Shown piece by piece: positions 43,405 to 54,240 of a stretch of 64,000 nucleotides of DNA (position 1 is its first letter; every line of letters starts with the position of its first letter). The stretch is from Aradus depressus (Eukaryota > Arthropoda > Insecta > Hemiptera > Aradidae), in assembly GCA_963662175.1 (NCBI GenBank), contig OY759225.1, positions 17,719,601 to 17,783,600 of the forward strand. Reading direction: 5' to 3'. Under the pieces are notes generated by a model. The model was not told the DNA's origin, did no database searches, and saw only the letters and a program-made list of their open reading frames with translations. The translations under genes and the position numbers were made by a program.

Positions 43405-43834
43405 ATAATAGTGACACACCAAGAAACAGAACCCAAGTACAAAAACATTTTAAAAAAAAGGATTTTAGTGAAAGTTTTTTGTATTTAGTTGCTAGAATTC
43501 ATAGTTTCAAAAACTTTCTATTGTAAGGTTGACAAACAATGAAAGTGGTTATCTGTGGGGCCCATACAAAGACTGGAGCTGTGGTATTCATATAACCACA
43601 GACTGACCTGATGGTTTAATTGAAACCACTCGTTTTATCAATTCCAATGCACTTTATAGTCTAAAAGCCGATGCATGTATTTGCACTTTTCATTTTATTA
43701 AAATTTTACATGGGGGCTCCACTCAAAAACCGTAATACCTGTTTCAAAAATATAAAAATTAATGAACGAAGTTATTTTTATTTATTCATAAAAGTCTCAT
43801 TAAACCAGGTTCTATTCAAGTTTTGGAGAAAACA

Positions 43835-44350
43835 AAATCCCGTTCCCTTTGGCCGATTTGCTTAGAAATCAATATGTGTCGTCACCAAAGGGTTCTGAAT
43901 AGGCATATAAAATTTCGTTTCGATACGTCACTCTACCAGAACTTTTTTTTTTGTCATTTGAATCAGGTGGTTGTCAAAAAATTAGATTTCAGGGATGCTG
44001 ACATATAATCTTTACCACAAAATTTTCTATTACGTGATCTTATGCAATTTTTTTTATGACTCAAGCCTTACAACATATAGACAGTGCTACGAGAGATATG
44101 TACATGTTTTGTAATCATAAAATTGTCAATTGACCGTTTGGTCTAAAAATCAATAGTTGACTACATTTCAAAATATACCTAATATACATTCTATTCATTA
44201 TATCTGCAACTATCAGGTTTTTAGTCGATTTGTCTAATTTTGCGGAAAATAGGTGTCATCCTTGTGGAGTTTTGAATTTAAATTATGTGTCGATATCGGG
44301 AGTTATCGTGTTCACACACAGACATGCAAACAGAATTTTTTTCATAACTT
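43835..44350. repeat. Family-D dispersed repeat, long copy
   Basis: GGCCGATTTGCTTAGAAATC, ATTTCGTTTCGATACGTC, CAATTGACCGTTTGGTC and TCGGGAGTTATCGTGTTCAC, in the usual order but with parts inverted or missing. Confidence 0.6.
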
Positions 44351-44408
44351 TTTTCGAATCAGGGGTCTAAAAAAAAGAAATTCCACTATAAATATAATAA
44401 TATAATAT

Positions 44409-44744
44409 TGAGGGCGCCGGTAGCTCATTGGTATGCGCGCTTGCCTTCTGAGCTCAAGATCGTGGGTTCGAAACCCGACCGAGGCCTTTTAGTTTATTTT
44501 ATTTGGGAGGTAAAATAAACTTAAGCATGCCGTCCTTCGGATGGGACGGTAAGCGATGGTCCCGAGCCTGTGGGATGTCAGTTACTCGTTAAAGACCCCT
44601 ACCCTAGGTGAATAAAAATTTAGGGTAGGCAAAATTTAGGACTCCCACAGTAGAGTCGGGCTCATGTCCACCAGAGTGACGAAAGAGCGCTCTGGTAGTA
44701 GGCGATATGACCTCGTAGTTAAAGCCCGGGCATGAGTCATAAAA
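44409..44744 (+). mobile_element. SINE-A, full length, target duplication
   Basis: GAGGGCGCCGGTAGCTCATT to AAAACCTAACC. It is flanked by a direct repeat of the form TAATAATATAATA ending at about 44407 and starting at about 44745. Confidence 0.93.
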
Positions 44745-45183
44745 CCTAACCTAATAATATAATAAAACTTCTCATATAGGTACTAATTATTGAATTATTA
44801 AACAGTGAGAAGACAACGTCTTTTATTTCTGTGAGAAATATCATCCACAACATATTACTATCCACATATCAACTACATATATTAGGATTTCCGTCAATTA
44901 TTGAAGTATAACTAATTGATGAAAAATTGAGCTCCTAAAACAATTTTTTTTTTATATTATTATGTAATTATTCTTTCAAATGTATTGTGTTTTAGTTTTG
45001 AAAGCGGAAGTATAATAATAAAATGTATTATTAATATTTTATTATTTATTTTCGTTAACCATAACATGGAATACCTACATAGGATAAGTCATAAGAATGA
45101 AGAGAAGTAACAACTAAAAAATAAAATAAAATGAATAAATTCTTGAAAATTTTAGTACAAAAATCCGTTTATATCCTTTACTT

Positions 45184-45253
45184 AGGGCAGGGGTCTTTAA
45201 CCTGACATCGTACAGGCTCGGGACCATCGCTTAACGTTCCATCCGAAGGACAT
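45184..45253 (-). mobile_element. SINE-A scrap
   Basis: TAGGGCAGGGGTCTTTAACC to CCATCCGAAGGAC. Confidence 0.75.
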
Positions 45254-45529
45254 CCTTAACAGCCATAATATATAACCAACAAATATTTACAATATATCTC
45301 TACAGACAGGAGATCGGGGATCTTTCAACCTCCACATTTTTGTTAAGACTATTGGTATATATGATTATTTCTCTATATACAGTTAAACAACACATAACTT
45401 CCCTTTGAGCTATTGGCCAGTGTTACTTTAGACACCACACTATACGGCTGGTAAGCAAGTTTTATTTTGTTACTCTTTATCTGTATTCTGATGCTTTAAT
45501 ATTTTTGCTAGTTACTTCTCCATTTTTAT

Positions 45530-45660
45530 TTTACTTCACCAGTTATTCAATGTATAGTTATGTAATCGGTCAAAAATTCGATGCGGAATTTTCAACGGAA
45601 TTTCATATTTTCCGAGTTCTAGGTTCCAAATACGATGTTACCTTAAACTTGGGTAGTTGG
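45530..45660. repeat. Family-D end, inverted match at 53050-53190
   Basis: TTTACTTCACCAGTTATTCA to TCCGAGTTCTAGGTTCCAAA. A longer block (45290-45830, repeat end plus SINE-A head) recurs in reverse order at 52870-53440; see findings. Confidence 0.7.
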
Positions 45661-45671
45661 CACTTAGAACT

Positions 45672-45826
45672 CACAATAGAGTCATATAGCTCAGTGTTAT
45701 GCGTGTTTGCTTACTGAGCTCAAGATCGCGTGTTCGAAACCCGGTTAAGGCCTTTGGTTTATACTTTATCTTTGAGGTAAAATAAACTTAAGCATGCCGT
45801 CCTTCAGATGGAAAGTTAAGCAATGG
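45672..45826 (+). mobile_element. SINE-A head half
   Basis: TAGAGTCATATAGCTCAGTG, box B GTTCGAAACCC, truncated after GGATGGAAAGTTAAGCAATG. Confidence 0.82.
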
Positions 45827-45829
45827 TCC

Positions 45830-45867
45830 AGTTCGATCGATTTCAACGCAACAGCTTCATCATCAGT
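45830..45867 (-). ncRNA. Hammerhead-like motif, diverged
   Basis: Minus strand GCCACTGATGATGAAGCTGT, then GTTGAAATCGATCGA. Same family as the 39366 copy. The core is present but stem II is weak. Confidence 0.3.
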
Positions 45868-46423
45868 GGCAGATCCCACAAGTTGTCCTTTAACCTCTAC
45901 GCTGTGTGGGTGGGATTTTTTATTTCTATGAGAAATCTCATTTCACAACATCTTATTATCACGTATAAAATGGAATTTGAAATATGGAAAAATGAAGATG
46001 GCACAAGGGGTAGAAATAAAGTTTTTTTTTTTTTTTGTTTTGAACTGATATTGCTCCTGGCACCTGCACGATCCGACCGAGTTCCACATATATCACACAA
46101 TTTTCCATATCTTCAGTGTCACCTCAACAGTCCTTGTATTATTCTCTGGAGATATGACTTTATCAGTTCACCTGGTTAAGGTATTAGGCTCAGATGAAAA
46201 TTTATCATCCTAAGGAAAAATATATCCAAATAATGTTGATTTATGGAAATAAGAGAATAATGAAGATTGATGGAGTAAACTAAATATTGATACATCAACC
46301 TCAAATATATATTTTTAAGATTCTGTTGGTTAAAAGCTTCCAACAAATTTATTTAACCGAACTATGTTCAAAATTATTTTTATTATACAAAATTTCTGTG
46401 GAATTTATCAGAAAGTATTTTTA

Positions 46424-46630
46424 TTGTCCGGGCTTTAACTATGAGGTCATTTCGCCCACAACCAGAGCGCTTTTTCGTCACTCTGGTGGACATGAGCCCG
46501 ACTCTACTATGGAAGTCATATTGCCTATTCAGGTTTAGATACAGAAGATAGGGTCTTTAACGACCTGAGACCGAGACCGAAGGACGGCGTGTTCAAGGTT
46601 TATTCACCTCCCAGCTGAAAAAACCTTAGA
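46424..46630 (-). mobile_element. SINE-A fragment with gaps
   Basis: GTCCGGGCTTTAACTATGAG to TTCACCTCCCAGCTGAAAAA. Confidence 0.75.
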
Positions 46631-46648
46631 ATATATACATATATATAT

Positions 46649-46783
46649 TTTTTAATTCTTTTTTTTCTTATTGGCCTTATGTACGAAGCTATCTACGAAA
46701 TAAAATTCATTCTCGGACGGGAGTTGAACCCGCAAACCAAGGTGAGACCATGCGACCAAAACACTACGCTCTAGCCAACAAGA
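46649..46783 (-). mobile_element. SINE-B copy
   Basis: Poly-T side at 46655-46668, then TACGAAATAAAATTCATTCT and the head as the reverse complement of GCTAGAGCGTAGTGTTTTGG. Box B (minus) GGTTCAACTCC. Confidence 0.8.
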
Positions 46784-46974
46784 GAGGTACAAAATATGTT
46801 CAAAATTGGGCATTTTCACAAAACAGCCGATCCAATAGGCATCAATATTAATAAGCCTGTAGTCAATCAATTTTTACCCTACTACAAAATTTTAATCATA
46901 AGTAAATAATATTTTAATGATCATAATTTTATTCCTAAAAATTGATCAGTAATTAATTATTTGCAATAATATAC

Positions 46975-47300
46975 ATTTCAACAGCTCTGTTCTACCATTT
47001 ATTCGCCAGCTAAATGAATTGTACGGAAAGTTATGTTTTCGGGCAAAACATTTGATGTTGAGATTTCACAGGAAATTTTTCCCGAATCCCTGATTGTAAA
47101 AATGGGGAAAAAAATTATATCTATACTCGTATGTGAGTGTTTATGACTGTGAATAAGATAATGACAACATTTTTTGTGTATCCAGAAAACTATACTAATT
47201 TTCAGTCCAATCCGCCGAAGGTAAAAGAAAATTGGGGGATGGGGGATGTTAACAAAATATTCTAATAACTTTCAGTGTAATGAGGGTGTTTTAAAAGAAT
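46975..47300. repeat. Family-D dispersed repeat
   Basis: CATTTATTCGCCAGCTAAAT, GTTATGTTTTCGGGCAAAAC and CAGAAAACTATACTAATTTT. Confidence 0.5.
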
Positions 47301-47385
47301 TATGGGGGTCCAAAACTTCAACTTATTTCTGGAATAATGTAACTATAGTAACTAACCAAACAGATAATATTACTAACCTCCTTAG

Positions 47386-47648
47386 ATGGTGCCGGTAGCT
47401 CAGTAGTATGCGTGCTTGTCTTCTGAGCTCCTTCGGATGGGACGTTAAGCGATGGTCCCGAGCCTGTACGATGTCAGCGACTCGTTAACCCCTGGCCCTA
47501 GGTGAATAAAAATTTAGGGTAGGCAGGATTTAGGACTCCCACAGTAGAGTCGGGCTCATGTCCACCAGAGTGACGAAAGAGCGCTCTGGTAGAAGGCGAT
47601 ATGACCTCGTAGTTAAAGCCCGGGCATGAGTCATAAAACCGAACCTAA
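47386..47648 (+). mobile_element. SINE-A with box-B deletion, CCTAA tail
   Basis: GGTGCCGGTAGCTCAGTAGT jumps from CTTCTGAGCTC to CTTCGGATGGGACG. The second promoter box is therefore gone, yet the rest is well kept. Confidence 0.88.
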
Positions 47649-47682
47649 CTAGTTACTAACCTGTTTAAAGTTAGATTTGTTA

Positions 47683-47926
47683 ATTAGTTATTGTGACTTT
47701 AACTACGAGGTCATATAGCCTACTACCAGTTCACTTTTTTGTCGCTCTGGTGGAAATGAGTCATGACTCTACTATGGCAGTGCTAAATTTTGCCTAAAAT
47801 TTTATTCAACTAAGGTAGCGTTTTTTTTTGACATCGTACAGGCTCGGGACTATCGCTTAACGTCCCCTCTGAAGGAAGGCGAGCTCAGTAAGCAAGCACG
47901 CTACCACTGAGCCAGTGGCGCTCTCG
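47683..47926 (-). mobile_element. Diverged SINE-A
   Basis: TTAGTTATTGTGACTTTAAC to ACTGAGCCAGTGGCGCTCTC, with a T10 replacement in the middle. Confidence 0.78.
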
Positions 47927-48380
47927 TTTGAAGTTAGATATATAAAGACAGTCTGTTTTCTTCAATCTTTTTAAGTATTTTTTTTTTTTTTTTTTTTTAT
48001 TAAGAGTGAATAATTTGAAAAATAATTAAATAAAGAATAACAGTAATATGTATTATTTATTTAGATACAAGTAGACTCGGAAGTAATAATATAAATAAAG
48101 TACTATCCTGTTACATGTTAAAAAATAAATAAATAAATAAAATAAATCAAATCGTAGTGTTGTGGGTTGGTGGTATAAAATGATTGAAGGGGCCTGTTTG
48201 AGGGTTCTATTTCAGAAGTCTCTCCGTTATAATAAATATGAAATGGAGGCAGGATGGCGCGGTGCGCCCTCGGATATTGAACAACCATCCCCTCACATCA
48301 AAATGAACCAACGTCGAGACCAACAACAAAAATAATATATATATATAATAAACAAGTATTATATAAATCATGGTATAGTT

Positions 48381-48672
48381 AGTTATTATGACTCATGCCA
48401 GGGCTTTAACTGTGTCGTCATATCGCCTACTACCAGAGCGCTCTTTCGTCACTCTGGTGCCGACTGTACTATGGGAGTCCTAAATTTTTATTGGTTTAGG
48501 GTAAGGGTCTTAACGAGTACCTGACATTGTACAGGCTCGGGACCATCGCTTAACGTCCCATCCGAAGGACGGCGTGCTTAAGTTTATTTTACCTCCCAGA
48601 TAAAATAGAGAAAGGACCTCGACCAGGTTTCGAACCCGCGAACTTGAGCTCAGTAAACAAGCACGCCTACCA
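48381..48672 (-). mobile_element. SINE-A with TAAC-type tail
   Basis: TAGTTAGTTATTATGACTCA to CACGCCTACCACC. Confidence 0.88.
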
Positions 48673-48713
48673 CCATATTCATAGTGTATATATATATACT
48701 ATGATTCGCCCGA

Positions 48714-48783
48714 TGTAACTTTACACAGGTTAGTAACTCTAAGCAGGTTAGTAACTTTACACAGGTTGGTAACTCTAAGCAGC
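48714..48783. repeat. 18-bp tandem repeat, 4 units, alternating
   Basis: Units GTAACTTTACACAGGTTA and GTAACTCTAAGCAGGTTA alternate twice, so the real period is 36 bp. Confidence 0.88.
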
Positions 48784-49121
48784 CGTATATGTACCCATCG
48801 TTATTCGTTGGCATAACGTTTCCTTCTTTTACTTCTTCAGCACCAAAAGAAGGTGTTATAACTTCTAATACTTTTCATAAAGTCAGATAAATAATGAGAA
48901 CTATTAACTTATAGTAGAACAACTTTTCTCCCAACACAACATGGTAAGTCCTTAAATTGCTTTCAATTCTGATTAAAGTTAATGGTGAGTTATATCAAAG
49001 TCACTTAATTAACGAAAAGTAACATTAGAATATATTTATAGAAAGTTGAATTGACATTCATGCCTAAAGAAATTGAAAACACAACATAATAAACAGGGAC
49101 AAACACTCGTTAATAGGTTTG

Positions 49122-49375
49122 CCGTATAGCGACTTCGGAACCATAAAAAGAAAACTATTGAGAGATTCGATTAGGCCTATCGATACTCTACGTTAACTAC
49201 TCTCCTCAACCGGCTCTTTCATATAGCGACTTCGGAACCATAAAAAGAGAACTATTGAGAGATTCGATTAGACCTATCGATACGATGTTAACTTCTCCCT
49301 TCAGCCGGCTTTTTCATACAGCGACTTCGGAACCTTAAAAAGAAACTATTGAGAATCGCCTATCGATACTATATT
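49122..49375. repeat. About 96-bp tandem repeat, 3 units
   Basis: Units start near 49125, 49222 and 49317 at TATAGCGACTTCGGAACC and include GATTCGATTAGGCCTATCGA. The third unit is shortened. Confidence 0.92.
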
Positions 49376-50080
49376 AAAAAAATCAAATATTTTCATTAAA
49401 TACTGTAAAAAAAATGAACCAACATTAGGTGAATTGAGGCAAGGTAAATTTGATTACCCACTCAAAATGATACATGTTGAATATAAAGCAGAAGGTTTCC
49501 ACCAAGGCAACCAAATTCCCTGAGGATTTTCCTTGAAGGCTCTGATAATTAGGTTGCCTGGGTGAAGTTCTGGGTGGCTGCCAAAGCCGGAGAGGCCTGG
49601 CAATCAACATGGCCGGGGGAGGTCTTTGTAAAAGCTGCGGTCTCTCCTTTTATATAGAAACAACTATAAAGACCATTTGTACAGCTAAACTTTGTAACAA
49701 CAGTTTTGGCATTATTCAACAGTTACAACCCCTAAAATTTTCCCTCTAGATAGATACACTGATCTAGAGGGACCTAAGCATTCAATAATAATAATATATA
49801 TTTATGTTAAACCTCGTCATTTACGTCAACAATTTTATATAAGGCGTCAGTAGCTCAATGGTATGCATATTTTAGTTATGCTCCCCCATGGGGTTTCTCT
49901 ATATCAGGAGAACCTGAACTGTTTCACTAAAAGGACCGACGAGAGGAAATTTTGTTTGTTTTGAAACTCTTACTGTAGTTTACAGTTTTAAGCTCTAATC
50001 CTAGATTATTTCATTCAATATTAAATAGAATATGAAGAATAGTTGACATATTATATCCTTTATATTGAGAAATATTTTTT
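49376..50080. other. No gene recognised
   Basis: 49425-49610 is open on the minus strand, with no domain recognised. 49740-49770 carries a small inverted repeat CCCTCTAGAT/GATCTAGAGGG. Otherwise AT-rich. Confidence 0.4.
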
Positions 50081-50094
50081 TTTATGAACTTGAT

Positions 50095-50445
50095 AGGTTA
50101 GTTTAGGTTTTATAACTCATGCCCGGGCTTTAACTACGAGGTCATATCGCCTACTACCAGAGCGCCCTTTCGTCACTCTGGTGAACATGAGCCCGACTTT
50201 ACTGTGGGAGTCCTAAATGTTGCCTACCCTAAATATTTATTCACCTAAGGCAGAGGAGGCAGGGGTCTTTAACGAGTAACTGACAGGGAACAGGCTCGGG
50301 ACCATCGCTTAACGTCCCATCCGAAGAACGGCGTGCTTAAGTTTATTTTACCTCCCAGATAAAATAAACTAAGGGCCTCGGTCGGGTTTCCACGTTTTTG
50401 AGCTTAGAAGGGTAGCACGCATAGCACTGAGCTACCGGCGCCCTC
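50095..50445 (-). mobile_element. SINE-A, full length, imperfect target duplication
   Basis: GGTTAGTTTAGGTTTTATAA to GGCGCCCTC. The flanks ATGAACTTGAT (50084-50094) and ATGAACTAGAT (50446-50456) differ at one base. Confidence 0.93.
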
Positions 50446-51014
50446 ATGAACTAGATTTTTTTTTTCTTGCCCTGACTTAATATTAATGTTTTCATGTTGC
50501 TGTTGGTTATGAAAATTACTAAAAACAAATTGGGCGCGATTTGCGTGGAGGCCCGTTTCGGAATAATTATCTAAGAAATTAAAAATTAAGAAATAATGTA
50601 AATTTTTTAAGGATTTTGAGGCTATATAAATGGTGAGTGGGTAGTGGAGGCATTTCAAATTCTCGTACGGCAGCTATGTTGAGCAGCTACGAGACGTTCA
50701 CGACGAGTGAGCTGCACTTGCTTTTTCAATTAAACGTAAACGTTTAAGATAGGCGTGAAAATTGTTCTAGAAAGGTCAAGAAGAAGATATGAGGAGAACA
50801 ATAGGGCTGAATGTTGAGGTTACGTCATAGAGAGTATTGTGTGCAGAACGTGGAGCCTATAGGAAGGCGTATGATGTTTTGTCCAAACAATGTCAACACC
50901 CACAAGCCGTCCCAGTGAGCTTCAGGGTCGAGACTCTCCTTGGAGTTTTGTTGTAAACAGTTTTATTGTCTGGTCGTGGGCGAATGTTTGTTGCCAAAGA
51001 GCCTGTCTCTAGTT

Positions 51015-51052
51015 GAGGGCGCCGTAACTCAGAGGTAGCGAGCTAGCCTATT
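51015..51052 (+). mobile_element. SINE-A head scrap
   Basis: GAGGGCGCCGTAACTCAGAG, then AGCGAGCTAGCC. Only box A remains. Confidence 0.6.
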
Positions 51053-51086
51053 GTTACAGCCCTTAGGTTTTTTTACATCCTCATAC

Positions 51087-51480
51087 GAGGTGTGTTCAAA
51101 AAATAACGAGAATTTTCGGTTTTTTAAAAAAATTTTATTTATTCGTCTACATCAATGTTAACCCCTTCAAAATAGTCCTCATTAGATATTATACACTTAT
51201 GCCAGCGCTTCTTCCAATCCCCGAAACACTTCTGGAACTCAATTTTTGGGATAGCATTTAGCTCTCTCAGCAATGCGCTTTTAATCTTATCTATGCTTGT
51301 GAAACGACGGCCCTTTAAGGTTCTCTTTATTGTTGGCAACAGAAACGGAGCCATGTCTGGCGAATACACGCAATGAAGTGTGAGCAGGTGCATTATCGTG
51401 GTGCAAAAACCATGAATTGTTTCGCCACAAATACAACCCGCAAAATTACAAAATTCCCGTTACTTTTTGAACACACCTCA
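51087..51480 (-). mobile_element. mariner transposon, internally deleted, TA duplication
   Basis: Ends CGAGGTGTGTTCAAAAAATA and its near reverse complement TTTTTGAACACACCTCA, with TA at 51085-51086 and 51481-51482. 394 bp against about 1.3 kb for an intact mariner. Confidence 0.93.
51139..51420 (-). pseudogene. mariner transposase 3' part, frameshifted
   Basis: Minus strand: first frame HHDNAPAHTSL, the second catalytic D region (HDNArpHta). A small frameshift then leads to CVYSPDMAPFLL, the third D region (YSPDlAP.D), followed by TLKGRRFTSIDKIKSALLRE and the C-terminal end EDYFEG before the stop. The third catalytic Asp after MAP appears lost. Confidence 0.85.
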
Positions 51481-51519
51481 TATTTCAATCTCCAGATTCC
51501 AAATATGAAGATAACAAAA

Positions 51520-51772
51520 GGGCGCCGGTAGCTCAGTGGTATGTGTGCTTGCTTTCTGAGCTCAAATTCGCGGATTCAAAACCTATCCGAGGCCCTTAGT
51601 TTATTTTATCTGGGAGTTAAAATAAACTTAAGCAGTCCTTCGGATGGGACATTAAGCGATGGTCCCTAGCCTGTACGATGTCAGGTACTCGCTAAAGAGC
51701 CCTACACTAGTTGAATAAAAATTTAGGGTAGACAAAATTTAGGGCTCCGATAGTTGAGTCAGGCTCAAATTT
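51520..51772 (+). mobile_element. SINE-A, 3' end lost
   Basis: AGGGCGCCGGTAGCTCAGTG, box B GATTCAAAACC, ends GAGTCAGGCTCA where a Family-D piece begins. Confidence 0.88.
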
Positions 51773-52216
51773 TTGACTGATTACATAACTTCCCCTATAC
51801 TTCGTATAACTGATTAAGTGAAAGATTTTTTAATTAAAAATAATTATTCATGGAGTTTTATAACAGATTTTCTCCAAGCAGAGTTGACTGCCCTCAGATG
51901 AAGGCACTATGAAAGACAGAACTCACGCAACCAAGTAACGCCTCAGTTCCCTGAAAATTAACACATGTTCCACTATTATGGAGATATCATAAACACATGC
52001 AATTATAATAACCAGTAGGTAACCCATGAGGTATAGCGTTCCTATTGTGGTTCGTTGACTTCAGCATGTTCGTAATTTTTTAAGTGTCCTAAAGGCCGAT
52101 GGCCTCATAAGAAATCCTTTAAAAGTAGTGGCATAGCGAGGGTGGAGTGTGTACCAGAACTTTAAGTGGCCCAGCCCAATTTGCTGTGACGATTGGTATT
52201 CGTAGATAAATAGTTA

Positions 52217-52330
52217 TTGGGGCTTTAAGTACAAGGTCATATCGCCTACTACCACAGCCCTCTCTTTTCACACTGGTAAACAGGAGTTAGTTAGTTATTA
52301 TGACTCATGCCCGGGCTTTAACTACAAAGT
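52217..52330 (-). mobile_element. Two SINE-A tail scraps
   Basis: 52217-52280 (GGGCTTTAAGTACAAGGTCA) and 52286-52330 (TAGTTAGTTATTATGACTCA), apparently two insertions or a break and rejoin. Confidence 0.65.
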
Positions 52331-52447
52331 CTTAGGTATCACTTTTTACCAGCAGTTGTGACTCAGATGTTGGACAGGAATAACTTATAACATTTTAAAT
52401 TGTTAAAGTTTTTAGATGGGTTTATTTATTTATAGTTTAATTTTACT

Positions 52448-52640
52448 AGGTTTAGGTTTTATGACTCATGCCCGGGCTTTAACTACGAGGTCATATCGCC
52501 TACTACCAGAGCGCTCTTTCGTCACTCTGGTGGACATGAGCCCGACTCTACTGTGGAAGTCCTAAATTTTTCCTACCCTAAATTTTTATTCACCTAGGGT
52601 ACCTCAGAGATAAAATAAACTAAGGGCCTCGGTCGGGTTA
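52448..52640 (-). mobile_element. SINE-A with central deletion
   Basis: TAGGTTTAGGTTTTATGACT to GGCCTCGGTCGGGTTA. The middle from TAGGGT to ACCTC is missing. Confidence 0.85.
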
Positions 52641-52727
52641 TTAATTTTATTTAAAAAATTTTTTAATTTTATTTACTAAAATATTTTAATAAGGTTAATT
52701 CCAAAAAAAATGTATTTATCAGACTGC

Positions 52728-52759
52728 CTGATGATGAGGGCAACCTCGAAAGCCGGTTA
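52728..52759 (+). ncRNA. Hammerhead-like motif (GCCGG family)
   Basis: CTGATGA, T, GAGG-GCAA-CCTC, GAAA, AGCCGGTT, A. The surrounding 100 bp match 36470-36570 in reverse orientation, so it belongs to the same repeat. Confidence 0.55.
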
Positions 52760-52857
52760 GTTCATACAAATAAAAAATCTGTAAGAGGGCAGACTACATC
52801 TCATTTGACAACCTGTGAAATAATCACTTCTCACTACATCACCCATCTTCATATTTA

Positions 52858-53028
52858 CCTGACGATCGTACCGGACCATCGCTTAAGGTTCCATCTGAAG
52901 GACGGCATGCTTAAGTTTATTTTACTTCCAAGATAAAGTATAAAACAAAGGCCTCAACCGGGTTTCGAACTAGCGATCTTGAGCTCAGTAAGCAAGCACG
53001 CATACCACTGAGCTATCGGCGCCCTCTA
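52858..53028 (-). mobile_element. SINE-A head half
   Basis: CTGACGATCGTACCGGACCA to GAGCTATCGGCGCCCTC. Box B (minus) GTTCGAAACCC. Confidence 0.82.
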
Positions 53029-53084
53029 AATGACTCTACTGTGAGATCTAAATGTCAATTACCCAAGTTTAAGGTAACATCGTA

Positions 53085-53460
53085 TTTGGAACCTAGAACT
53101 CGGAAAATATGAAATTCCGTTGAAAATTCCGCATCGAATTTTTGACCGATTACATAACTTCCCCTATACTTCGAATAGCTGGTGAAGTAAAATAAAAATG
53201 GAGAAGTAACTAGCAAAAATAATAAAGTATCAGGATACAGATAAAGAGTAACAAAATAAAACTTGCTTACCAGCCGTATAGTATGGTGTTTAAAGTAACA
53301 CTGACCAATAGCTCAAAAGAAGAGGGGATGTGTTGTTTAACTGTATATATATAGAAATAACCATATAATACCAATAGTCTTAACCAAAATGTAGCGGTTA
53401 AAAGATCCCCCATCTCCTGTCTCTAGAAATATATTGTAAATATTTGTTGGTTATATATTA
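53085..53460. repeat. Inverted copy of 45280-45660
   Basis: Includes GGAACCTAGAACTCGGAAAA, TTGCTTACCAGCCGTATAGT and AGATCCCCCATCTCCTGTCT, which all occur in reverse at 45600, 45440 and 45305. Confidence 0.8.
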
Positions 53461-53464
53461 TGGC

Positions 53465-53812
53465 TGTTGGCGCCTGTAGCTCAGTGGTATGTGTGCTTGT
53501 CTTCTGAGCTCAAGAACGTGGGTTCGAAACCCGACCGAGGCCCTTAGTTTATTTTACCTCCCAGATAATAAACTTAAGGACGCCATCCTTCGGATGGAAC
53601 GTTAAGCGATGATCCCGAGCCTGTACGATGTCAGGTACTCGTTAAACACCCGTGCCCTAGATGAATAAAAAATTTAGAGTAGGCAAAATTTAGGACTCAC
53701 ACAGTAGAGTCGAGCTCATGTCCGCCAGAATGACAAAGAGTGTTCTGGTAGTAGGCGATATGACCTCGTTGTTCAAGTTCGGGCATGATTCATCAAACCT
53801 AACCTAACCTAT
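53465..53812 (+). mobile_element. SINE-A, full length, CCTAA tail
   Basis: TTGGCGCCTGTAGCTCAGTG, box B GGTTCGAAACC, tail AAACCTAACCTAACC. Confidence 0.92.
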
Positions 53813-53879
53813 CATTGTATAAACAATTATTTTATTTACTGTGTATACATTATTATTCTTGAGTTGAACCCTCTCAGAT

Positions 53880-54024
53880 CCCCGGGCCAAGATTGCGGGT
53901 TCGAAACCCGGCCTAAGCCCATATGTTTTCTATCTAGGAGGTGAAAATACTTTGAGAACGCCGTCCTTCGAAGTGAACAAGGAGCGCTCTGGTAGTAGGC
54001 GATATGACCTCGTAGTTAAAGCAC
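53880..54024 (+). mobile_element. SINE-A with large internal deletion
   Basis: GATTGCGGGTTCGAAACCCG joined through CGCCGTCCTTCGAAG to GGAGCGCTCTGGTAGTAGGC. Confidence 0.75.
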
Positions 54025-54240
54025 AGAAACTCAATACTAGGAGTGACCAAAATCAATTAGGTGTGCGGTTTGCTAACATATGCAGAGCCAATACGGAGAT
54101 AGGATGTACCCAACCTCTGAAACTGACAGGGTCCAGTGTTGGGTCACACAGGTCTCCAGCTCGTTCTACAACCATCACTAGTTGTCGCACTGATTGTCCA
54201 TAGGAACTTTGGTTACCCGTCATGTCCGGAAAAGTCATTA
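54025..54240 (-). other. Unassigned open frame, less AT-rich
   Basis: Minus strand reads PDMTGNQSSYGQSVRQLVMV, then VERAGDLCDPTLDPVSF and GWVHPISVLALHMLANRTPN. The composition is protein-like and may be a retroelement scrap or a host exon. No splice pair was established. Confidence 0.3.

Noticed and set aside
44409..44485. tRNA gene (good box A and box B at many SINE-A heads)
   Set aside because: The tRNA-like part continues into the same 270-bp body every time, copies have target duplications and the cloverleaf is imperfect, so these are SINE promoters, not tRNA genes.
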